The notes beneath the pieces were generated by a model. It had not been told where the DNA came from, ran no database searches, and saw nothing but the letters and a program-made list of their open reading frames with translations. From positions 1-60,924 of the forward strand of contig NZ_FQUF01000015.1 in assembly GCF_900129085.1 (NCBI RefSeq): 60,924 bases of DNA, written 5' to 3'. The DNA comes from Atopostipes suicloacalis DSM 15692 (GTDB taxonomy: Bacteria; Bacillota; Bacilli; Lactobacillales; Carnobacteriaceae_A). Within the stretch, counting starts at the first letter, position 1, and every line of letters starts with the position of its first letter. A program made the position numbers and the translations under genes. Of the stretch, positions 1 through 7,503 are shown in pieces.

Positions 1-297
1 AAATTAGCCAAAGCCATCTCAGAAGTGAGTTGGGCAGAATTTCGTAACATGCTTGAATACAAAGCAAAATGGTACGGGAAAGAACTTGTCGTTGTTGCAC
101 GGAATTTCCCGTCCAGTCAACTGTGTTCTGAGTGTGGCTATCAAAATAAAGCCGTTAAGAATCTCACTATTCGTGAATGGAAATGTCCAGAGTGCCATGC
201 TCATCAGGACAGGGATATTAACGCAAGCATAAATCTGAAACAGGAAGCCTTAAGAATTTTAGCTTCCAAGACCGTAGGGACTACGGGGTTAGCCTAA
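1..297 (+). mobile_element. tnpB: TnpB (IS200/IS605 OrfB), C-terminal part, cut by window edge
   Basis: The frame is open from base 1, so this is the tail of a longer gene. The last ~98 residues carry the TnpB zinc ribbon (CSECG near the middle, CPEC about 20 residues later) followed by the HQDRDINAS motif, whose Asp is the third RuvC catalytic acid. TnpB proteins are RNA-guided nucleases carried by IS200/IS605 elements, and usually about 370-400 residues long. The Met at base 49 and the GTG at base 25 are internal to the protein and not its start. The stop TAA (295-297) lies inside a run of hairpins that form the right end. Family assignment is firm. Whether the missing part is intact cannot be seen. 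Confidence 0.93.
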
Positions 298-376
298 TCA
301 AAATCCGACCAGTAGGTTGGAGTTCTTAGGAATCTCTATCTTCAAAATCCAAAGGATTTAAGGTGGAGTAGTTCAA
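240..376 (+). ncRNA. Putative TnpB omega RNA and IS right end
   Basis: Three compact hairpins are stacked here: CCGTAG-GGA-CTACGG (272-286), overlapping the tnpB stop region; CCGACC-AGTA-GGTTGG (305-320, one G:U pair); and AAATCC-AAA-GGATTT (345-359). The tract ends in TTCAA (372-376), similar to the TCAA right cleavage site of IS608. In this family the right end, overlapping the 3' part of tnpB, encodes the guide-bearing omega (re) RNA, whose guide is the host DNA beyond the IS boundary. On that model the guide would begin at about 377. The end position and the RNA itself are inferred, and no transcript is shown. Confidence 0.6.
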
Positions 377-431
377 GTATAATAGCTTTACAATGAATTA
401 ACTCACAAAACAGAACGGAGATTAAATATAT

Positions 432-1460
432 ATGTTTAATAAAGAAGAAACGGTTTCGTTTTTAGTTGAATTATTATCTATTAATAGTCCTACCGGTTAT
501 ACAAAAAAGGCAATAGATTTTTTAAAAAATAGCATTGAAGAAATTGGTTATGAAACAGAAAGAACCCCTAAAGGAAATTTAGTTATTCAAGTAGACGGTC
601 AAGACTCATCCCAAACTCGCGGTCTGAGTGCTCATGTGGATACCTTAGGTTTGATGGTTCGTTCCGTGAATAGCGATGGAACTTTGGCTCTTACTACATT
701 AGGTGGTCCTTTAACACCCACACTTGATGGGGAGTATTGTGAAATTATCACTCGAGACGATAAAGTTTATACAGGAACAATTTTATCAAAATCTCCATCC
801 ATCCATGTTTACAAAGATGCTTCTACTAAGAAACGAGATATTGACAACTTAGTTGTTAAATTAGATGAAGCCGTAAAGAATAAGGAAGAAGTCGATAAGC
901 TTGGAATCCTAAACGGTGATATCGTTGCTTATGATCCTAAAGTGGTTGTAACAGATTCTGGATTTATCAAATCAAGATTTCTAGATGATAAAGCTTCCGT
1001 TGCACTTTTAGTCAGTATATTAAAAATAATCAAAGAAAAAGATATTGTTCCAGCTACAAATTTGAAATTTATATTTTCAACTTATGAAGAAGTGGGGCAT
1101 GGAGCTTCCTGGATTCCTGAAGATATTACTGAACTTTTAGCTGTAGATATGGGAGCAATTGGTCTTGATTTAGCTTGTACAGAATTTGATGTTTCTATTT
1201 GTGCAAAAGATTCATCTGGTCCTTATGATTATGATTTAACTACGCAATTAATCAATCATGCAAAAGACAAAGATTTAGACTTTGCAGTAGACATTTATCC
1301 AATGTACGGTAGTGATGCATCCGCAGCACTAAGCGGTGGAGCTAACATTCGAGCTGCACTAATCGGTCCTGGTGTTTCAAGTAGTCATGGGATGGAAAGA
1401 ACACACACAGATGCCTTAGAAAATACGTTTAAATTAATTTCCGAATATATCAAACATTAG
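432..1460 (+). CDS. M42-family metallo-aminopeptidase
   Basis: A 342-residue M42 (PepA/FrvX/glutamyl aminopeptidase-like) protein. These are cytoplasmic, usually dodecameric aminopeptidases with two metal ions that trim peptides. The metal-ligand pattern is visible: AHVD (His68, Asp70), FLDDK near 186, the catalytic EEVGHG near 218, VDMGA near 240 and a late SSHGMERTH near 320. An ACGGAG ribosome site lies 11 bases before the ATG. The gene stands alone: it begins 55 bases after the inferred IS right end and is closed by its own terminator. The IS may have displaced the native promoter. Substrate specificity cannot be read from the sequence. Confidence 0.9.
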   Translation: MFNKEETVSFLVELLSINSPTGYTKKAIDFLKNSIEEIGYETERTPKGNLVIQVDGQDSSQTRGLSAHVDTLGLMVRSVNSDGTLALTTLGGPLTPTLDGEYCEIITRDDKVYTGTILSKSPSIHVYKDASTKKRDIDNLVVKLDEAVKNKEEVDKLGILNGDIVAYDPKVVVTDSGFIKSRFLDDKASVALLVSILKIIKEKDIVPATNLKFIFSTYEEVGHGASWIPEDITELLAVDMGAIGLDLACTEFDVSICAKDSSGPYDYDLTTQLINHAKDKDLDFAVDIYPMYGSDASAALSGGANIRAALIGPGVSSSHGMERTHTDALENTFKLISEYIKH

Positions 1461-1478
1461 TTAAAAACTAAATAAAGA

Positions 1479-1524
1479 AACTGCTAATTTATAGCTACTT
1501 TAGCATAGATTAGTAGCTTTTTTT
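1479..1524 (+). terminator. Rho-independent terminator after the M42 peptidase
   Basis: A long stem pairs CTGCTAATTTAT (1481-1492) with ATAGATTAGTAG (two G:U pairs), continued inside by GCT/AGC, and is followed by a T-run. Confidence 0.8.
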
Positions 1525-1652
1525 ATTGGGTTAGCTATCTCATTTGAAGAGAATACATTAGTATAAACTCTTTAAATAAAAAAATAAGTAGAAATAGACG
1601 AGCTAAAGGTAAATATAATTCATATAAAAAGAATTTAAAGGATGGGTAGTCA

Positions 1653-2597
1653 TTGCAAAAAATAATTTTAGATGTCGATACTGGAATTGATGATGCTTTA
1701 GCGATTTTATACGCTATGGGAGATGAGCAAGCAGAAGTAATCGGAATCACCACAACTTATGGAAATATTGATCTGAATGAGGCGACACAGAATACATTGG
1801 ATATTCTTCAATTAATCAATACAGCAGATATTCCAGTATATAAAGGTTCTCTCCATAGTCTATCTGATGAAAAATACATTCGTCGGGAAGTCACTTCTCG
1901 AATTCATGGAAAAAATGGAATCGGTGATATCCAAATTGAAATTTCAGCATATAAACCCGAAAAGGAAACGGCTGTTGACTATTTGATAGAAGCGGCGCTT
2001 AAGTATGGTAAAGAATTGAAAATTGTTTGTGTAGGCCCGTTAACAAATCTAGCCCATGCCTATAAGAAAAATCCTGAAGCCTTTCTTCAAATTGAAGAAA
2101 TTGTCATTATGGGAGGAGCCTTGACGGTTCCTGGGAATGTAACGAGCTTTGCAGAAGCAAATATTATAGAAGATGCAGTAGCAGCTAAAACAATTTTCGA
2201 AAGTAATTTACCTTTAAAAATAGTAGGCCTTGACGTCACAATGCGAACAATACTTACTCAAAAAGAAACAGAGGAATGGTGGAAATATAATACTAACCAC
2301 AGTCAAGCAATAGCGGAAATGACAGACTATTACTTTAAATCTTATAAAGAACAACTAGGTTTTGACGGTTGTGCGTTACATGATCCTCTAGCTGTCGGTA
2401 TTGCCTTATATCCAGAATTAGCTGAAACATTAGCGATTGATTTAACCGTTGAATTGAAAGGACCTGCAAAAGGTCGCACGATTGGAAATTACGAAAAACT
2501 AAATCAGAAAAATCCTTCCACAGAAGTTTGTATTCAAATTGATCACACTAAATTTCTGTCTTTCTTTATGGAAGCAATAGAAAAAGTATTAAACTAA
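1653..2597 (+). CDS. Nucleoside hydrolase (IunH family)
   Basis: A 314-residue inosine/uridine-preferring nucleoside hydrolase-like protein, which cleaves the N-glycosidic bond of nucleosides to free base and ribose. The family signature DVDTGIDD (residues 7-14) that binds Ca2+ is present, as are the VCVGPLTNLA and IVIMGGA segments and the late HDPLAVG Asp. The start is TTG at 1653, about 10 bases behind a GGATGG site; no ATG fits as well. It has its own terminator. It sits just upstream of decayed guanine-deaminase and permease genes, so it may be a survivor of a purine-salvage group. Specificity (purine, pyrimidine or general) is not resolved. Confidence 0.9.
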   Translation: MQKIILDVDTGIDDALAILYAMGDEQAEVIGITTTYGNIDLNEATQNTLDILQLINTADIPVYKGSLHSLSDEKYIRREVTSRIHGKNGIGDIQIEISAYKPEKETAVDYLIEAALKYGKELKIVCVGPLTNLAHAYKKNPEAFLQIEEIVIMGGALTVPGNVTSFAEANIIEDAVAAKTIFESNLPLKIVGLDVTMRTILTQKETEEWWKYNTNHSQAIAEMTDYYFKSYKEQLGFDGCALHDPLAVGIALYPELAETLAIDLTVELKGPAKGRTIGNYEKLNQKNPSTEVCIQIDHTKFLSFFMEAIEKVLN

Positions 2598-2619
2598 TTT
2601 AAAAATTAAATGAAATTTT

Positions 2620-2652
2620 TGCCTCGTACATTAAAGTACGAGGTTATTTTTA
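2620..2652 (+). terminator. Terminator after the nucleoside hydrolase gene
   Basis: A perfect 8-bp stem, CCTCGTAC (2622-2629) with GTACGAGG (2636-2643), then a T-rich tract. Confidence 0.85.
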
Positions 2653-2814
2653 TTTTTTTATAAAGAACACGAATCATATTTTTTAAATATGTAAATAGTT
2701 CTTCTTTATATCGTTTAAAGTAATGAATATCCATTTTATATAATTATCGTTTATTTTTAATGATCTCCTATGCTAAAGTACAGATAATTCATCAACAAAG
2801 GAGTTTATTACTTT

Positions 2815-3324
2815 ATGACTGAAATAACAAAAGTCATCTTAGATTCTTATTTTCATGCGCCACAGTGGCCACAGGCAGGTATTGCTTTAGATGCTCCTTT
2901 AGATGTATGGCTGGATGAACATAGCTTTCCGCTTGAAGCGAAATATGCAGATATAGATTTTGCACGTCTTGTTTATTCAGATCTTATTCAACAATTACTG
3001 GCACGAGGGACAACAACTGCGCTATATTTTGGAACGATTCATAAAAAAACTAATCTAGAATTGGTTAAAATTTCTGCAAAACCTGTATAGCGTGCATTAG
3101 TTGGGAAAGTTGTGATGGATGATAAAGAAGGAACTCTGGATTTTTATCGTGATGAATCACCAGAAATTGCTTTGCATGAAACAGAAGAATTTATTCAAGA
3201 AGTAGGAGAATATGGGAAAAATATTCCTCAAGGTGAATATATTTTACAACGGATTTTATATCTATCTACACAGGCAAATATTAAAGAAGTTTATGTTCAA
3301 GGCCATCTAGTTCATAAAAGATAA
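2815..3324 (+). pseudogene. guaD: Guanine deaminase remnant, broken three ways
   Basis: Two in-frame pieces match different parts of guanine deaminase (guanine to xanthine). The first has the metal-site region HAPQWPQAG, LDVWL, FPLEAKYAD and GTTTALYFGTIH. An in-frame TAG (3088-3090) stands where homologues have Gln just before RALVGKVVMDD, consistent with CAG to TAG. The second piece carries on through ALHETEEFI and then jumps to the typical C-terminus ending VYVQGHLVHKR, so the central ~250-300 residues with the remaining catalytic residues are missing. The N-terminal ~60 residues are also absent, although a good AAGGAG site precedes the present ATG. Neither piece can be active. Confidence 0.87.
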
Positions 3325-3342
3325 AAGGAGATCGAGAGGATT

Positions 3343-3532
3343 AAACAACTAATTGGGCTATTTATATTGTAGGGATTCCTTTAATACTTACGATGGGGCT
3401 AATTTTATTACCAAATGAAGTTATCGAATCAGCACCACAAATTATTCAGTATTTCTTGAGTTCGCGATAGCTGTTAGTGCAATAGTTGCCATTTTATTAA
3501 ATAAATTAATTCTAATCCCAAATAATAAATGA
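3343..3532 (+). pseudogene. Nucleobase (xanthine/uracil-type) permease remnant
   Basis: This short remnant reads as the C-terminal end of a NAT/NCS2 nucleobase permease. One frame gives GIPLILTMGLILLPNEV and PQIIQYFLSS. A shift of frame near 3458 continues with AIAVSAIVAILLNKLI and ends at TGA (3530-3532). The rest of the gene is gone. It directly follows the guanine deaminase remnant, which suggests that a deaminase-permease unit was lost together. The family call is from pattern only, because the piece is short. Confidence 0.55.
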
Positions 3533-3548
3533 TGTAGATAAATCCTCC

Positions 3549-3583
3549 AAAAAGCTCAAGATTTTATTTTTGAGCTTTTTTAA
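3549..3583 (+). terminator. Terminator behind the decayed purine genes
   Basis: The stem AAAAGCTCAA...TTGAGCTTTT with a ~10-base loop is followed by T residues. The terminator has survived although the genes before it have not. Confidence 0.8.
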
Positions 3584-3640
3584 ATAAAAGGTACAAAATT
3601 TCATAATTAACTAGTAATATATGAAATTATATCTTTTATA

Positions 3641-3672
3641 TGCTATAATACAATTTATAGAAAGCGTTTTAT
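3641..3672 (+). promoter_or_regulatory. Extended -10 promoter and cre-like site for the PTS gene
   Basis: TGCTATAAT (3641-3649) is a perfect extended -10; no good -35 is seen. AGAAAGCGTTTTAT (3659-3672) matches the 14-base CcpA cre consensus at 11 positions, failing only at the ends. It lies over or just beyond the expected transcription start, a position where CcpA would repress. A ~90-base leader containing an unused AAGGAGG (3681-3687) follows. Confidence 0.55.
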
Positions 3673-3753
3673 ATAAAAGTTAAGGAGGGGTGTTGTTTAG
3701 TTAAAAGAGTAGAGGCCACTTTCAAAAATTCTTAAAGAAAAGAGGAATTACAG

Positions 3754-5193
3754 ATGGCAAAAAGAACAAACGAAGACTTGTTAAATGATATCTTACAAAA
3801 CGTAGGTGGAATAAATAATATTCGCTCTGCAACAAACTGCATGACACGCATGCGTATTCAGTTAAATGATGATAGTAAAGTGAACCAAGAACAACTTGAG
3901 AATATTGAAGGCGTAATGGGAGTAGTTGATGCAGAAACACTTCAGATTGTTGTTGGTCCTGGGACAGCTCGAAAACTTACTGAATTATTAGTGACCGAAC
4001 ATAAAATTCCTGAAAACCCAGAGGCTCAGACTGAAACAGAAGATTGGCGGGATACCAAACAAGATATAAAAGATCGTCAAAGTAAAGGTAGAGGTAAAAA
4101 AACACTAGAAACGATAGCTAATATCTTTATACCGATGATTCCTGCTATTATTGCTGCAGGACTGTTCCAAGGATTTAGTAGTTTGATTGGAACAATGCTT
4201 GGAGAAGGAACTATAAATGGTGCTTTCTGGGAAGTTACACAAACATTTTTTGCTCTTATTGGTAATAGTTTTTTAGGTTATTTTGCAGTCTTTACTGGGG
4301 TAAATGCAGCTAAAGAGTTTAAAGCAACTGAAGCATTAGGTGGTATGCTTGGAGCAATGTCCATTGCTGCGCCACTAATTGACTTATCTACTCACTTTGG
4401 TCTATATGATGCCGAAGAACCTCTGAACTCCATATTGACAACAGGTAAGGGAGGGATCATCGGTGTAATTATTGGCGTTTGGATATTAGCTCAGATAGAG
4501 AAATTCGTCCGTAGACGCATACCAGATGTATTAGATATTATGCTTTCACCAGTGATTACCTTGCTTATTGCAGGATTAATTATGGTGTTCATTGTTATGC
4601 CAGTATCAGGAGTTTTATCAGATTGGCTTGTTTCTTTCCTCAGTATTTTTATAGGTTCTGAAAATACGATAGTCAGTATTTTATCCGGTTATATTCTAGC
4701 CGCTGTTTTCTTGCCAATGGTTTTACTAGGATTACATCATGGATTAATTCCTATCTATGCGATCCAACTAGAAACATTAGGTGGGGTTAGTTTATTCCCA
4801 GTACTAGCTATGGCGGGAGCTGGTCAAGTTGGTGCCGCTATTGCTATTTATATGATCGCAAAGAAAGCCAATGATAAAAGAATGGAAGGTGTTATTGCCG
4901 GTGGTTTACCAGCCGGAATTTTAGGGATTGGAGAACCGCTTATTTACGGGGTTACTCTTCCCATGGGTAAACCTTTTGTTACAGCTGGATTAGGTGCTGG
5001 TTTTGGTGGAGCTTATGTGATGATGATGGGCGTTACTGCCAGTGCTTGGGGACCATCCGGATGGGTAGCACTTCCGCTTATGCAAGGAACAAGTTCTATG
5101 TTACATTTTGGGATCGGGTTACTTATTTCCTATATTGCTGGTTTCATTATTACTCGATTAGTGATTAAAGAAGAAGATTTGACCAATGTCTAA
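3754..5193 (+). CDS. PTS sugar transporter, fused EIIB-EIIC (glucose superfamily, sucrose/MurNAc-like)
   Basis: A 479-residue membrane permease that imports and phosphorylates a sugar. The N-terminal EIIB domain (about 1-85) has the phosphocysteine motif ATNCMTRMRI (Cys29) and GVMGVV. A linker runs to about 115, and then the EIIC domain has about ten membrane segments with the conserved LGLHHGLIPIY and GIGEPLIYGVTLPMGKPF. There is no EIIA domain, so it must borrow one, often the glucose EIIA, as in MurP or SacP/TreP-type systems. No sugar hydrolase, MurQ-type etherase or dedicated regulator lies next to it, so the substrate is open. An AGAGGAA site precedes the ATG. The cre-like site suggests catabolite control. 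Confidence 0.88.
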   Translation: MAKRTNEDLLNDILQNVGGINNIRSATNCMTRMRIQLNDDSKVNQEQLENIEGVMGVVDAETLQIVVGPGTARKLTELLVTEHKIPENPEAQTETEDWRDTKQDIKDRQSKGRGKKTLETIANIFIPMIPAIIAAGLFQGFSSLIGTMLGEGTINGAFWEVTQTFFALIGNSFLGYFAVFTGVNAAKEFKATEALGGMLGAMSIAAPLIDLSTHFGLYDAEEPLNSILTTGKGGIIGVIIGVWILAQIEKFVRRRIPDVLDIMLSPVITLLIAGLIMVFIVMPVSGVLSDWLVSFLSIFIGSENTIVSILSGYILAAVFLPMVLLGLHHGLIPIYAIQLETLGGVSLFPVLAMAGAGQVGAAIAIYMIAKKANDKRMEGVIAGGLPAGILGIGEPLIYGVTLPMGKPFVTAGLGAGFGGAYVMMMGVTASAWGPSGWVALPLMQGTSSMLHFGIGLLISYIAGFIITRLVIKEEDLTNV

Positions 5194-5216
5194 AAATAAA
5201 CAAATTTAATATTTTT

Positions 5217-5254
5217 ATAAAAGCTCAAGACAAGATGTCTTGGGCTTTTATATA
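5217..5254 (+). terminator. Terminator after the PTS gene
   Basis: The stem AAAAGCTCAAGAC pairs with GTCTTGGGCTTTT (G:U allowed) around a short loop and is followed by T residues. Confidence 0.8.
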
Positions 5255-5309
5255 TTCCATGAACACAAACTTTATCACATAAAAGAGCTAAACCTTAATA
5301 AAAGAAAAG

Positions 5310-5352
5310 TCAAAGCTTTGCTTTTGAATATTTGTTAATATATAATTATATT
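5310..5352 (+). promoter_or_regulatory. Promoter with overlapping palindrome upstream of the PlcR-like gene
   Basis: TTGAAT (5324-5329) and TATATT (5347-5352) are 17 bases apart. Immediately upstream, and overlapping the -35, lies the perfect 10-base palindrome CAAAGCTTTG (5311-5320) inside a longer near-palindrome TCAAAGC-TTT-GCTTTTGA. It is a candidate operator for autoregulation. It does not match the B. cereus PlcR box. Confidence 0.5.
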
Positions 5353-5375
5353 CGAAAAAGTAAAGGAGGAACGAT

Positions 5376-6260
5376 ATGGATTTTGGAAGTTTAATTAAAT
5401 CTAAACGAAAAGAACTAGGTTTAACTCAAAAAGAACTTTCTGAAGGAATATGTACTCAAGCTTTAATTAGTCGAATTGAAAAAGGAGATATCGTACCTCA
5501 AAATTCTATATTACAACAACTTGGAAGTCGTTTACAACTTAATGATAAAGAACTTAGTACTTTAGCGTATAAGACAAGATATGATAATGAAATAGATGAG
5601 CTTAAAAGAAATATAAGAAGAGCGTTAACCAGAAGAGATTATGATTATATTGAAAAAATTCTAGAACAAAATAAAATACTCATCAATAATACAAACAATG
5701 AAAATGATCAAGCCTTCTTCACTTGGATGAATGCTTCTTTACAAGATAAATTATACAATCAAAAAGATAAAGCTTTAAAAATATTGACAGAAATACCATT
5801 GCTTAATTTAGAAGACGAACTTGCCATTGAGATTTTAAATGCCATTGGAGTTATCTATTATCAAGGTAATGAGTTTAAGCAAGCGTTAAATGTTTTTCAA
5901 CATGCTGTTAGTATGATAGAAGATAATATTGATTATATGGTTCAAACAAAACTATTATTTAACTATGCCTTAACATTGGAAGAATATGATGAAGATAAAA
6001 AAGCTTTAGATTATATCATTCAAGCAATTGAAAGACTTATTATAGAAGATTCCATGTATTTACTTGGAGATTTATACCACACTAAGGGTTTTGTTCTTAG
6101 AAAACTTGGACATTTAGAAGAAGCTAAAAAAAGTAACCAACTAGCCCTCAGTATTTTCGAAATACAAAATAATATTAAATTTAAGGTAATGACGCAATTA
6201 GAAATTAAAGAAATTAACCATTTATTGCAAAAAGTTATTCCCATCGATTATTATAAATAA
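5376..6260 (+). CDS. PlcR/Rgg-type (RRNPP) peptide-responsive transcriptional regulator
   Basis: A 294-residue protein with an N-terminal XRE helix-turn-helix (about 5-62: LGLTQKELSEGICTQALIS, RIEKGD) and an all-helical C-terminal part with TPR repeats. Clear TPR units include NAIGVIYYQGNEFKQALNVF and YHTKGFVLRKLGHLEEAKKS. Length, HTH wording (TQKELSEGIC, SRIEKG) and repeat layout are those of PlcR, the B. cereus quorum regulator that binds the imported peptide PapR. An AAGGAGG site sits 6 bases before the ATG. A small secreted-peptide gene follows 29 bases downstream on the same strand, the plcR-papR arrangement. Likely role: sensing that peptide and controlling its own or nearby genes. Targets are unknown. 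Confidence 0.88.
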   Translation: MDFGSLIKSKRKELGLTQKELSEGICTQALISRIEKGDIVPQNSILQQLGSRLQLNDKELSTLAYKTRYDNEIDELKRNIRRALTRRDYDYIEKILEQNKILINNTNNENDQAFFTWMNASLQDKLYNQKDKALKILTEIPLLNLEDELAIEILNAIGVIYYQGNEFKQALNVFQHAVSMIEDNIDYMVQTKLLFNYALTLEEYDEDKKALDYIIQAIERLIIEDSMYLLGDLYHTKGFVLRKLGHLEEAKKSNQLALSIFEIQNNIKFKVMTQLEIKEINHLLQKVIPIDYYK

Positions 6261-6289
6261 ATTTCAAAATATAGATAGGAGGTTCTAGC

Positions 6290-6445
6290 ATGAAAAAATC
6301 TTTAAATAAAAGAATGTTTGCCGTCATTGTGCTATCATTTTTTAGTTTTGGCTTTTTTTCAAAAGTTATTCCTTTTGGACCAAAACTACCCCCAGTCGAG
6401 TTTACACAAACATTTGAAAAAATAGAAATTGTTAGAAATGCCTAG
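6290..6445 (+). CDS. Putative PapR-like signalling peptide precursor, 51 aa
   Basis: A 51-codon ORF opens 7 bases behind a textbook AGGAGG (6277-6282) and 29 bases after the PlcR-like regulator. The product has a Lys/Arg-rich start (MKKSLNKR), a hydrophobic core over residues 9-24 (MFAVIVLSFFSFGFFS) and a polar C-terminal tail of about 27 residues beginning KVIPFGPK. This is the build of secreted RRNPP pheromone precursors such as PapR (48 residues). The tail contains KLPPVEF, reminiscent of PapR's active LPFEF/LPFEY end, but here it is internal, with the chain ending IEIVRNA. Secretion, processing site and mature peptide are inference. The alternative is a small unrelated membrane peptide. 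Confidence 0.68.
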   Translation: MKKSLNKRMFAVIVLSFFSFGFFSKVIPFGPKLPPVEFTQTFEKIEIVRNA

Positions 6446-6549
6446 TCGAATGTAAAATAAATCAATATAATTTATCTTTGCTCAGAAATAATCTAAAACT
6501 AAATAAGAGTTTTTTTGAGACTTTGTCTGCAGAATATAATGGTTAAAAC

Positions 6550-6596
6550 AAAAATAACAACAGGTCAGCAGACTTTTTAAATTGTTGTTATTTTTA
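6550..6596 (+). terminator. Terminator after the peptide gene (or leader hairpin of the next gene)
   Basis: AAAATAACAAC (6551-6561) pairs with GTTGTTATTTT (6584-6594), followed by T/A. A TATAAT (6535-6540) just upstream and a small palindrome AGACTTTGTCT near 6518 leave open that the hairpin lies in the leader of the downstream repressor gene. Confidence 0.6.
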
Positions 6597-6632
6597 AATA
6601 TTTTCGTTAGTTCAAATGAAAGGAATGATTAA

Positions 6633-7298
6633 ATGATAACTTCGGGAGAGAGAATTAGAGAATTAAGAATTCATCGTAAAAAAAGCCAGCAAGAGCTAGC
6701 GAATGAATTAGGTTATAAAACTTATACCACCATTTCAAAATGGGAAGCAGATAAAGCATTACCACCAGCAAATGATTTAAAGAAATTAGCGCTTTATTTT
6801 GAAGTTTCTACTGATTATCTTTTAGGATTGAAAGAGTCACCAACCTATTTTATTACAGAAGATGTTCATAATACAGCTAAAATAAATATTATTGGCACTT
6901 TAAATGTGAACTATCAAGATAAGATTCTTTCACCTTCTGAGAAAGAGTCTATCCCTCAAATAGAAGTTCCACAATATGTTTTAGAAGAAGATCCGGATAA
7001 ATATTTTGTCACAGAGGTTCGGACCGATTCTTTTAATCGCCGAATCAACAGTGGAGATAATGTGGTTGTTTTAGATGCTACAAAAGCTGAAAACTTACAT
7101 TTAGATAGCGGAAGTATCCTTATTATTAAAATGGAGGATAATTATAGAATCTTGCTATTCAAAAAGACAGATTCTATGATTTATCTTGAGCCTTTCTCAC
7201 ATTTGAATGGTTTTGAAACCTTAACTTACTCCAAAGAACAGTTTGAACAGGTAGAAGTTATTGGAAAAATTGTTTATGTCTTTCGTAAATTTGATTAA
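6633..7298 (+). CDS. XRE-family repressor with S24/LexA-like C-terminal domain
   Basis: A 221-residue CI-like regulator. The N-terminal helix-turn-helix (about 5-65) reads SQQELANELGYKTYTTISKWE and ALYFEVSTDYLLGL. The C-terminal part (about 105-215) has the S24 fold cues YFVTEVRTDSFNRRINSGDNVVVLDA and a Lys pair near 178, but the usual GDSM is here TDSF and no obvious Ala-Gly cleavage site is seen. It may be a non-cleaving or altered relative of phage-type repressors. No phage genes lie nearby, so it is a stand-alone or remnant regulator. GAAAGGAAT precedes the ATG. Its target is unknown; the neighbouring peptide-signalling pair may be coincidental. Confidence 0.85.
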   Translation: MITSGERIRELRIHRKKSQQELANELGYKTYTTISKWEADKALPPANDLKKLALYFEVSTDYLLGLKESPTYFITEDVHNTAKINIIGTLNVNYQDKILSPSEKESIPQIEVPQYVLEEDPDKYFVTEVRTDSFNRRINSGDNVVVLDATKAENLHLDSGSILIIKMEDNYRILLFKKTDSMIYLEPFSHLNGFETLTYSKEQFEQVEVIGKIVYVFRKFD

Positions 7299-7323
7299 TA
7301 AATACCCCTAATTAAATAACATT

Positions 7324-7357
7324 TAAAAGCTATTCATCTTTTTGAATAGCTTTTTTG
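7324..7357 (+). terminator. Terminator after the S24-like repressor
   Basis: The stem AAAAGCTATTC with GAATAGCTTTT and a 6-8 base loop is followed by T residues. Confidence 0.85.
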
Positions 7358-7415
7358 AATTATTTTAAGACAAGAACAAGTATGAATTTATATTGAATTA
7401 TTTTTGATGATAGCA

Positions 7416-7443
7416 TTGTTTTAATGTGCAAAAACGATATAAT
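7416..7443 (+). promoter_or_regulatory. Promoter for the first Na/Pi cotransporter gene
   Basis: TTGTTT (7416-7421) and TATAAT (7438-7443) are 16 bases apart, 60 bases before the start codon. Confidence 0.55.
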
Positions 7444-7503
7444 TAAAGAGACTGTATAGTTATAGCAATCAAATATTAAGTAATTTACTATTGGAGGAAA
7501 GAT

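Noticed and set aside
3112-3324. Separate 70-codon gene
   Set aside because: It is the C-terminal part of the guanine deaminase pseudogene after the nonsense codon.
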